Positions 57,773 through 64,000 of a stretch of 64,000 nucleotides of DNA are shown in pieces. The stretch's first letter is position 1, and each line of letters begins with the position of its first letter. Source of the stretch: ZC4RG30 sp039932715 (GTDB lineage Bacteria; Pseudomonadota; Gammaproteobacteria; Steroidobacterales; Steroidobacteraceae); contig JBDTPN010000008.1 in assembly GCA_039932715.1 (NCBI GenBank), positions 36,633 through 100,632 of the forward strand. The letters are read 5' to 3'. The notes beneath the pieces were generated by a model, which was given only the letters and a program-made list of their open reading frames with translations, was not told the origin of the DNA and did not search any database. The translations under genes and the position numbers were made by a program.

Positions 57773-59119
57773 ATGCTCTCGAGAATAATCTGCGGATGGT
57801 TGTGCGCCACGTTGCTTCTCGCGCGGATCACGCATGGCGCCGAGGCAGTGCAGGACGAACGCGTTGCCACCTACAAGGAATTCCGCAACGCCTTCGATGC
57901 TGCGGACTATGCCAAGGCGCTGCCGCTGGCAGCCCAGGTGCTGCAGTTGACGCGCAGCCAGTTTGGCGCCGAATCGCTGGAACTGGTCAATCCACGCACC
58001 AATGTCGCCACGACTTACTACCGCATGGGAAGGTATGGCGAGGCACTCGACGGTTATCGTGAGGTGCTGGCACAGCTGGACCAGCAGGACGACGCGGCCA
58101 ATCCGCTGCTGGTCCGCCCCCTGCATGGCATTGGCGCAACCCTGCGCGCACTTAATCGCGACGCAGAAGCCATCACGCCGCTCAAACGCGCGCTGGATAT
58201 CACCCGCAATCGTGAAGGCATGCAATCGCCCACGCAGCTGCCCCTGCTCAAGGAACTGGTTGCCTGCTACATGTCCACCGGGCGCGTGCAGGAAGCCGGC
58301 ACCCAGCAGGTGTATGCGTTCAATGTGGCTGAGGCCACCTATGGCCACAACGACATACGCATGCTGGGTCCACTGGATGACTACGCGCGCTGGAACGAAG
58401 CCGCGGGTCGTTACTCCGCTGCGCGGACCCTGCACATACGCGCGGTACAGCTGGCAGATTCCGTGCTGGGTAGCATGACCATGCAGTCGGTGAATGGCCT
58501 GCGCGGCATCGCCCGCACTTGGCGCCTGGCCTATGTCAACGGCGAGTCGCAGGAAACTGCGGTCACGGACACCCTCAGCGGAACCTTGATGCCGGCGCCG
58601 GTGATGCTCGTTCCCACCCAGTCTCCTGAAGGAGAGCGCGCGCTGCGCAGCGCCATACAGCGCCTGGCGGCTGCCATTCCCGCACAGCCGCAGCGCCTTG
58701 GCGAAGTGCAGACCGACCTTGGCGACTGGTATCTCACGGGAGGTTCCTCGGCTCGTGCCCTGCCGGTGTACCGCGAGGCATGGAATTCTCTGTCGCAGGC
58801 AGGCGGCCAGAGTTTGCTGGCCACCTCCGTGCCCCTTACTTATCACGCACCTCCAGCCGCCGTGGCGCACGGACTGCAGGATCCAAACCTTTTCGATGCC
58901 CAGACCGTGGAATTGCGCCTGTCGATTGATGCCAACGGCAATGTGCGCGATGCCGTGGTCACCAACCCGGCAGCGGACCGTGAATCCACGGAGCGCGCGG
59001 TGGCTGCAGCCCTGAGGCGTGCGGTGTTTCGTCCGGTGATTGCCGATGGCGCCGCGGTGGCCAGCACTGACCAGGTGTTCACGGAACAGGTGTACGTGAA
59101 ACGCCCGAAGGTGAAATAA
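57773..59119 (+). CDS. Secreted TPR protein with TonB C-terminal-like domain
   Basis: A 448-residue protein. A signal peptide (ICGWLCATLLLARITHGA) is followed by TPR-type helices at about residues 25-190 (FDAADYAKALPLAAQVLQL, YYRMGRYGEALDGYREVLAQLD, LRALNRDAEAITPLKRALDI), a middle region, and a C-terminal domain (about 360-448; TVELRLSIDANGNVRDAVVTNP and AVAAALRRAVFRPVIADG), the fold of the TonB C-terminus. There is no N-terminal TonB anchor, so it is a periplasmic TonB-like protein. TATAAT (57758-57763) is 9 bp before the ATG with no Shine-Dalgarno. It is convergent with the VWA/FHA operon (3-bp gap) and may serve the same envelope process. Confidence 0.85.
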   Translation: MLSRIICGWLCATLLLARITHGAEAVQDERVATYKEFRNAFDAADYAKALPLAAQVLQLTRSQFGAESLELVNPRTNVATTYYRMGRYGEALDGYREVLAQLDQQDDAANPLLVRPLHGIGATLRALNRDAEAITPLKRALDITRNREGMQSPTQLPLLKELVACYMSTGRVQEAGTQQVYAFNVAEATYGHNDIRMLGPLDDYARWNEAAGRYSAARTLHIRAVQLADSVLGSMTMQSVNGLRGIARTWRLAYVNGESQETAVTDTLSGTLMPAPVMLVPTQSPEGERALRSAIQRLAAAIPAQPQRLGEVQTDLGDWYLTGGSSARALPVYREAWNSLSQAGGQSLLATSVPLTYHAPPAAVAHGLQDPNLFDAQTVELRLSIDANGNVRDAVVTNPAADRESTERAVAAALRRAVFRPVIADGAAVASTDQVFTEQVYVKRPKVK

Positions 59120-59122
59120 AGC

Positions 59123-59833
59123 TTACGGTGCGGGCCGAATCCCCTGCGGGGGATTGATGGGCACCGCCTCGATGACATCGGCGGTCAGCACCGGCGCGGC
59201 CGGCACGTCGATGATCTGGCCGGAAGCCAGGCGCGCCGCGATGGGTTGGCGCGGCAACTGCACCAGGAACTTGGCGGAGGTGTCACGCATCGCGGCATAG
59301 GCCGCGTGATTGAGCGAGGACTTCGCACCGCCCTCATCATAGGAGTTGCCATAGCCCGTCAGCGTCAATGAATCCACCGGCTGGCCCGTCGGCGAGAACA
59401 CTCCCAGCCGATAACGGATGGTCGCGGCCCAGTACCCGCCTGCTGTCTCGCGATCGGTGGCGAAGGAAAATTGCTCAATGCGCGGTTGCGCGAGAATCTG
59501 CAGGTTGGCGCTCCCGGCAATCGCTTCGTCGAGGCTGTTGAACACCCGCACCTCGGTAAACGAGGTTTTCAGAATGTCTTCCCACATCTTTGCTGTGACC
59601 GCGCCGAGTTCGACTTTCCAGTCGGTGCCGCTGCGGGTTTCATCGTGGTGGTAGGCGCGCAGTTCGTCGTCGACTATCAGTCCCACGCGCGCGTTGACCG
59701 GAACAATCAACGCGTGGGGCATCTGGTATTGGGGTTTAACGATGGTGGGCCCGCAGCCACCCAACAGAACCAGGGGAAGCAGCCATCCCGCAGCCAGCAA
59801 CGGGATTGCCCGTGAGACGGTTGCGGGCGCCAT
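59123..59833 (-). CDS. Lipoprotein of the VWA/FHA operon
   Basis: A 236-residue lipoprotein with lipobox LLGGC (start 59833; ATG 59851 inside the previous gene is possible). The mature part has PTIVKPQYQMPHALIVPVNARVG, LIVDDELRAYHHDETRSG, TAKMWEDILKTSFTEVRVF and ILAQPRIEQFSFATDRETAGGYWAATIRYRLGVF followed by DSLTLTGYGNS. The last part resembles strand patterns of periplasmic lipoproteins in transporter systems (LptE- or PqiC-like), but I do not identify a family. It is the last gene of the operon, 2 bp after the VWA gene. Confidence 0.85.
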   Translation of the reverse strand: MAPATVSRAIPLLAAGWLLPLVLLGGCGPTIVKPQYQMPHALIVPVNARVGLIVDDELRAYHHDETRSGTDWKVELGAVTAKMWEDILKTSFTEVRVFNSLDEAIAGSANLQILAQPRIEQFSFATDRETAGGYWAATIRYRLGVFSPTGQPVDSLTLTGYGNSYDEGGAKSSLNHAAYAAMRDTSAKFLVQLPRQPIAARLASGQIIDVPAAPVLTADVIEAVPINPPQGIRPAP

Positions 59834-59835
59834 GT

Positions 59836-60879
59836 TCAACGGCTCAGGCACTGGACTGTTCCCAAGACTTCAACAGCATTGCGGCAGGGCTTCTCATTGG
59901 TGAGCCCGACAAAGGTGCCGTCATTGCTGGCGGCTACCGAACGCATTAGCGCTGAAAAGCGGATGTTTGTAAACGGCGGCATGCCCGCACCTTCGGGGAA
60001 CCCGATGGCATGGATACGCGCGCGCGCGCGGCGCCCATCCGGGGCGTTGAGACTCTTGATGTCGTTGAGCGCTGCCTGGATGGATTCGCCGGTGAACTCG
60101 TCGCCCACTACATAGATGCTGGTCCGAGCGCCTTCGACACGGTGCGCGCGCAGCGCCTGCTCGATGCCTGGCACCGGATTGGATTCGCTGTAGGGACGCC
60201 ACGTGGCCAGTGCGTTGCGGATCCGGTCGCGCGTCTGTGAGCTGTCTGTCAGCCAGTGCCCCCGCGTGTTCTCGAACATGTACTTTCCCTGGTCGTTCAT
60301 GACTTGCAGGCCCTTGACATCCGGATAGATGTCGAGCGTCTCGCGCATGATCTGCAGGGCCGCGTCCCAGTGCATGCTGACCATGCTGTTGGAAGTGTCG
60401 ATCACAAACACAATGTATTCGCTGTCCACCGGGATGCCGCCCACGGATGCACCGGACGGGCGTCGTGCGCGCGGCTGCTTGAGCAAACGATCCATCTCGG
60501 CGGTGAGTTCCTGGTAGGCCGACACCAGTTCGGATTGCACGATGTTGGCCACGGCCGCGTCGCTGCGGCTGGCAGCGAATTCACCCTTCACGTTGGTGAG
60601 ATCCCCCTGGGCACGTGCCAGCCGCGCGCGCTCGGCACTGAGTGAGTTGATCCGGCCCTGCAGTTCACGGTTGAGCTGGTCGGTTTCACCACGGATGTCG
60701 AACAGTTCCTGCTGCAGGCGCAGCAGTTGCCCGTTCATTGCAACGCTGGCGCGCTCGATGATCACCGGCTGGTCCACCTCGGTGAGCACCAGCAGCAGAA
60801 TGATCGCGCCAAAGCCGCAGCAGATGCAGTCGAGAAACGACAGGCTGAACATTTCCGTCTCGCGGCGGCGCAGCTTCAT
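59836..60879 (-). CDS. TolR/ExbD-like VWA protein 1
   Basis: A 347-residue protein. The N-terminus reads EMFSLSFLDCICCGFGAII plus LLLVL: one transmembrane helix that holds an Asp in the place of the proton-carrying Asp of TolR/ExbD/MotB. A coiled-coil segment (about 45-110) follows, then a VWA domain (about 150-335) with MIDAS DTSNS (VFVIDTSNSMVSM), a Thr in the second motif (RTSIYVVGDEF), and DGRRARARIHAIGFPEGAG. This architecture, TolR-like anchor plus VWA, occurs in operons with TolQ-type channels. Its start overlaps the stop of the paralogous VWA gene (ATGA). Confidence 0.88.
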   Translation of the reverse strand: MKLRRRETEMFSLSFLDCICCGFGAIILLLVLTEVDQPVIIERASVAMNGQLLRLQQELFDIRGETDQLNRELQGRINSLSAERARLARAQGDLTNVKGEFAASRSDAAVANIVQSELVSAYQELTAEMDRLLKQPRARRPSGASVGGIPVDSEYIVFVIDTSNSMVSMHWDAALQIMRETLDIYPDVKGLQVMNDQGKYMFENTRGHWLTDSSQTRDRIRNALATWRPYSESNPVPGIEQALRAHRVEGARTSIYVVGDEFTGESIQAALNDIKSLNAPDGRRARARIHAIGFPEGAGMPPFTNIRFSALMRSVAASNDGTFVGLTNEKPCRNAVEVLGTVQCLSR

Positions 60880-61967
60880 GGCCAGTCCCTCGCGGGCATC
60901 AGGAAGTTGCCGCCCGATGCGCGCGCCAGCGTCCAGAACATGTGCGGCGCCGGCAGGTCGCCCTGCATGGGCAGCAGGATGACGTCCACCGGCACTCCCT
61001 TGGGTAGGCTGCGTTCGGCTTCATCGAACAAGCGCGACCGCTGGCCTACGCTGATCAGCTTGCGCAGCGGTTTCTGAGTGCCCTGGGTTGGCAGCCCGTC
61101 GGTGACCAGTACAACCTGGTCTGGCAGTGGCGTCAGCGTGCGGATTGCCGCAAAGGCATTGATGAGACTGGTGCCATCTGCGGGATCCGTGCCGCGCAGC
61201 TTGTCGACGGCCTGCGCCAGCATTTTCGGATCCGCAGTATCCAGCCACTTGCCATCCGTGTCGGGCACCAGCGCTTTTGCCGCGGTATTGAAACCATACA
61301 TCTGGAACTGGCTGCCAGCGGGAAACTGCGTCGACAACCAGTCGGCGATGTCCATGGTCTGGCGCCACTTGGGCGCGGCGCGGCGCGCAGCTGGTGACTG
61401 GTTGCGCAGCTTGAGTATCTGCACCAGGTCCTCGTCCACCATGCTGACCGAACGATCGATCAGCACCAATATGCGCTTGCCCTTGAGGTTGATGCCAGTG
61501 AGATATTTGCGATTGCCGGTGCCGCGAAATGCGCGCACCTGTGGCCCTGCTGGCGCCGGGGTGATGGCGCCGGCCTGCAGTTTCCTGGTGCCCTCTTCCA
61601 GCGAACGCACATCGGCCTTGAGGTGATTGATGTTCTCGCGCTGCGCCATGCTGGTGGCACCTACGCGCAGCGCCTCGGCACGTGACGCGCTGACCTCATC
61701 CAGCAGCGTCGTGGTGCGCGCGGCCGCCTTGCGGGTGTCGATCTCGGTTTTTTCGAGCGTATTGCGCAACACCACCAGGTGGCGGGCGCCCTCGATCACC
61801 TGCTCTTCAGTGCGATTGACCTCGGCTTGCAATGCATTGCTGTGATCGAGCCGCTGTTGGCCGGCCTGACCTGCGACGATGGTATAGAACAGCACCACCG
61901 CGCCGAAGCCGCAGCATATGCAGTCCAGGAAGGACAGGCTGAATACCTCGACCTTGCGACGGCGCAC
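60876..61967 (-). CDS. TolR/ExbD-like VWA protein 2
   Basis: A 363-residue paralogue of the next gene. It has the same N-terminal helix VFSLSFLDCICCGFGAVVLF with the central Asp, a long coiled coil (about 40-125), and a VWA domain (about 165-355) with MIDAS DRSVS (RILVLIDRSVSMVDED), GTSLINAFAAIRTL, and DQVVLVTDGLPTQ. The start is GTG 61967. Two paralogues in tandem suggest a heteromer, as TolR or MotB form dimers beside TolQ-type channels. No TolQ/ExbB gene lies in the window; it may be beyond the right edge. Confidence 0.88.
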   Translation of the reverse strand: MRRRKVEVFSLSFLDCICCGFGAVVLFYTIVAGQAGQQRLDHSNALQAEVNRTEEQVIEGARHLVVLRNTLEKTEIDTRKAAARTTTLLDEVSASRAEALRVGATSMAQRENINHLKADVRSLEEGTRKLQAGAITPAPAGPQVRAFRGTGNRKYLTGINLKGKRILVLIDRSVSMVDEDLVQILKLRNQSPAARRAAPKWRQTMDIADWLSTQFPAGSQFQMYGFNTAAKALVPDTDGKWLDTADPKMLAQAVDKLRGTDPADGTSLINAFAAIRTLTPLPDQVVLVTDGLPTQGTQKPLRKLISVGQRSRLFDEAERSLPKGVPVDVILLPMQGDLPAPHMFWTLARASGGNFLMPARDWP

Positions 61968-61970
61968 GAC

Positions 61971-63236
61971 TCAGTTCCCGCTGGCGCCGAGCGCAATCAA
62001 GGGCAATTCGATGCCCGGAGTTCCCAGGCGCAACACACTGCCGGCAGCCAGGATTCCACGGCCGTGAACGCGCCGCCCATCGACAAAGGTTCCGTGGCGC
62101 GAGTGGTCAATGATCTGCGTGCGATCGCCCGAGCGCTGCAAGGTGCAGTGGCGACGCGACAGGCCGGCGATACCCTCTGGCAATTGCAAACCCTGCGGTG
62201 GGACATGGGCACCGACTTCAGCGCGACCCAGGACCATGCCCTGCTCGGGAATGGGAATCGCACGACCGCGGTACACCACATGCGTGGCCATGGTGCCCAC
62301 GCGTCGCGCGCCGTGCAGCACTTCGCGACATACGCTTTCACCGGCCGGTGGCAGCAACGCCGTGACCCGTGTCAGGTATGGGACCGCACCGCGCGCCCCG
62401 CCCTCGCTGGCGGGCAGCAGGCTCGCCGCGCGCGCACTGGTTCCCTCGGCCAAGGCATGCAGGCTGCCGGCATGTGCGACGGCCAGCGCATCGTCGATGC
62501 CCGGAAGATCGAGCAGGGCGCCGGGTACAACCAGGTTGCAATCACCAGCGGCTGCACACAAGGGTTGTAAAGCCGCGGCCAGCGCCTGGCACCACGGCGC
62601 GGCTGCCTGCTGCAATTGATCACGCGACAGTGTCAGGTCGAGGTGCCGACCCTCCACATCGAATTCCATTTGTACCTGGCCGTCGCGCTGCGCACGGGTG
62701 GCAAGACCCTCCAGTGCCGCGCGCAGCTGCAGTTCATGGCGCTGGTCATGCAATGGATCAAAACGGGTCTGCTGCACCAGAGTCTGCGCTGCCAGGCGCA
62801 ACCAATATTCGAACAGGTCAGCCCTGCCCACGGGCACACGCGCCGTGCGCCGCAACTCCACCGCATCACCAACACTGGAGACCAGGCTCAGGTCCAGCCA
62901 ATGCGGATGCAGATCGAGTACCAGGCTTTGTCCGGGCAAACCCGCCCACGCAACGCACAGCGCCGCGCCATCCACGAAGCCCTGCACCTCGAACCTGGCA
63001 GTTCGCAGCGCACGCAGCAGTTCACCCAGCTCCGTGCCAGTGCTGCCGGAAGTGACGCTTGCCCACAAAGGCCCAGGAGGAATTCCATCGAGCTGCTCAC
63101 GAAACGCGTCGAGCAGTGCGGGAATGGACTGACTGAGTCCGGTGGTGCGCACGCGCAGTCGCGACGCGGCCGAACCCACCAGTTTTCCATCCCTGGCGAC
63201 GCTCAGCAGCCGACCGTTGAAGTCCGCTCCCAGCAT
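61971..63236 (-). CDS. FHA-domain protein with actin/Hsp70-like N-terminal region
   Basis: A 421-residue protein. The N-terminal 310 residues include GADFNGRLLSVARDG and SLVLDLHPHWLDLSLVSSVGD, which resemble the phosphate loops of the actin/Hsp70 (ASKHA) fold (compare DxGxxxxxL), though this is tentative. The C-terminal FHA domain (about 325-410) has IPIPEQGMVLGRAEVG, GIAGLSRRHCTLQRSGDRT and HSRHGTFVDGRRV, with the Arg, Ser-Arg-Arg-His and Gly-x-Phe-x-(N/D)-Gly signature. FHA binds phospho-threonine, so it would link this operon to kinase signalling. It follows the small secreted protein without a gap and precedes VWA protein 2 by 3 bp. Confidence 0.85.
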   Translation of the reverse strand: MLGADFNGRLLSVARDGKLVGSAASRLRVRTTGLSQSIPALLDAFREQLDGIPPGPLWASVTSGSTGTELGELLRALRTARFEVQGFVDGAALCVAWAGLPGQSLVLDLHPHWLDLSLVSSVGDAVELRRTARVPVGRADLFEYWLRLAAQTLVQQTRFDPLHDQRHELQLRAALEGLATRAQRDGQVQMEFDVEGRHLDLTLSRDQLQQAAAPWCQALAAALQPLCAAAGDCNLVVPGALLDLPGIDDALAVAHAGSLHALAEGTSARAASLLPASEGGARGAVPYLTRVTALLPPAGESVCREVLHGARRVGTMATHVVYRGRAIPIPEQGMVLGRAEVGAHVPPQGLQLPEGIAGLSRRHCTLQRSGDRTQIIDHSRHGTFVDGRRVHGRGILAAGSVLRLGTPGIELPLIALGASGN

Positions 63237-63446
63237 TCAGATATCCACGGGAAAGCTGACGCTGTTGTCAGCCGACACGTTTTCGCCCAGATCCGGTGGC
63301 ACTTCTTCCTCGGCAGCCGGCGCCTCGGCGGGTGCGGCTGTGGCTGCGGGCGGGGTTGCGGGAGGCTTTTCCTGCGCCGAGGCGGGCAGCAGCAGCAGGG
63401 ATGTCGCCAGCAGGATGAAGGTTGAGTATTGCCTGAAGCTGATCAT
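63237..63446 (-). CDS. Small secreted Ala/Pro-rich protein
   Basis: A 69-residue protein. Residues 1-24 are a signal peptide (FILLATSLLLLPASA). The mature 45 residues are Pro/Ala-rich and then acidic (EAPAAEEEVPPDLGENVSADN, ending in SVSFPVDI). It is probably an extended periplasmic linker or accessory subunit of the complex encoded by its operon. Its start overlaps the FGE-like stop (ATGA), and its stop adjoins the FHA start. Confidence 0.85.
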   Translation of the reverse strand: MISFRQYSTFILLATSLLLLPASAQEKPPATPPAATAAPAEAPAAEEEVPPDLGENVSADNSVSFPVDI

Positions 63447-64000
63447 TGCGGATTCTCCACGCTGCGTACTACGCGAAAGCCCATGATCTGTGACGCACCG
63501 GCAGCGCGGTCGCGCCAGGCCAGTCGCAGTTCCGCCATTGCCGACGTCCGCCAGTTGGCGCCGCGCATTGCATGCGCGCCGATGACGTCGGGCCCGCGCG
63601 GATCGGTCACGGCAGCGCTGTCGGGCAGCGAGACGTAAACATCATGCATCCATTCCGACACGTTGCCTCCCATGTCCGCAAGCCCCAAGGGCGTGCGACC
63701 CAGGCTGGCCACCGGCGCGATGACCACATACTCGTCACGATATCCGGGCAGCCTGGCGACATCGCGCGCATCGGGGCCGGCCGTGGTGGGCGAGTACTCC
63801 TGCCCCGCCAGATTGGCGGCACCGGCTGGCGGCGGTGGTGCATCGCCCCAGTCGTAGCGATTCCAGCGCCGGCCATCGACGTAGCGCGCCGCGTATTCCC
63901 ACTCCGCTTCGGTGGGCAATCGGTAACCGTGATTGTAGGGCATCACCAGTTGCCAGCGGCCCTCGCGCTTTTCGTAGGCCAGCGGCAGGCTCTCACGCTG
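63443..64000 (-). CDS. Formylglycine-generating-enzyme-like (FGE/SUMF1) protein, partial
   Basis: The frame is open from base 64000 (the N-terminus is outside) to the stop at 63443. 185 residues are visible: YRLPTEAEWEYAARYVDGR (family RLPTEAEWEYAARGG), GLADMGGNVSEWMHDVYVS (family DMxGNVWEW), MRGANWRTSAMAELRLAWRD (family RGGSWxxxxxxxRxAxR) and GFRVVRSVENP (GFRxV). This is the C-terminal two thirds of the FGE-sulfatase fold. The catalytic Cys pair of true FGE is not visible in this part. In bacteria the fold is also used as a non-enzymatic or lectin-like binding domain. It is the most upstream visible gene of the VWA/FHA operon. Confidence 0.88.
   Translation of the reverse strand, partial: QRESLPLAYEKREGRWQLVMPYNHGYRLPTEAEWEYAARYVDGRRWNRYDWGDAPPPPAGAANLAGQEYSPTTAGPDARDVARLPGYRDEYVVIAPVASLGRTPLGLADMGGNVSEWMHDVYVSLPDSAAVTDPRGPDVIGAHAMRGANWRTSAMAELRLAWRDRAAGASQIMGFRVVRSVENPQ

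Overview
The window is a gene-dense, high-GC chromosomal segment with no insertion sequence, prophage, rRNA or CRISPR array that I can see. The content (HemA/HemC-type C5 haem synthesis, CmoA, SlyX, HrpB, YgiQ, HemJ, TIGR02001 and DUF6491-type envelope proteins, many TolR/TonB/SPOR proteins) points to a gammaproteobacterium. A Steroidobacter/Nevskiales or Xanthomonadales relative would fit, but that placement is inference. Genes are packed in operons with ATGA, GTGA or TGATG stop/start overlaps, and no gene-free stretch exceeds about 290 bp.

Layout. 1-2170: an ECF sigma factor, a small membrane protein that is probably its regulator, a secreted protein cut by the left edge, and an ICMT-type methyltransferase. 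2218-8261: envelope proteins, including a divergent pair that each carry one c-type haem motif (a TIGR03118/Ig lipoprotein and a beta-barrel). 8318-10802: a second ECF operon with a zinc-finger anti-sigma and a subtilisin-like lipoprotein. 10804-19034: a REC-HisKA-HATPase-REC protein and a 2203-residue soluble hybrid kinase with 13 tandem 92-residue HAMP-type units. 19190-22504: a tiny basic protein, a membrane-bound pseudokinase with a Calx-beta domain, a bestrophin-like protein and cytochrome c'. 22524-23867: tRNA-Ile2(CAU), an ArsR/AHSA1 pair and slyX. 23946-30566: six overlapping genes, hemA(short)-hemCD(fused)-histidine kinase-response regulator-hemE-hemN, a haem operon with a two-component system in its middle. 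30567-46335: a cmoA operon, CPBP protease, GDSL esterase, quinohaemoprotein dehydrogenase with hemJ, hrpB, a zincin-like lipoprotein, ygiQ and others. 46406-52202: a double-length UvrA (four ABC modules) and a zinc-ribbon protein. 52221-56934: a SPOR-type protein whose leader holds a c-di-GMP-I (GEMM) riboswitch, next to a GGDEF-EAL protein. 57042-64000: an SDR protein, a TPR/TonB-C protein, and a six-gene operon of FGE-like, small secreted, FHA, two TolR/ExbD-like VWA proteins and a lipoprotein, which runs off the right edge.

Themes. Signalling is dense: two ECF modules, three kinase proteins, a pseudokinase, FHA, and c-di-GMP enzymes with a c-di-GMP riboswitch. The best candidates for an undescribed system are the VWA/FHA/FGE operon (59123-64000), which resembles a Tol/Exb-like energised envelope complex, and the riboswitch-controlled SPOR gene. 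Two regulatory habits recur: TAGNNT boxes 6-8 nt before start codons that lack a Shine-Dalgarno sequence (probable leaderless mRNAs), and hairpins whose loop contains the stop codon.
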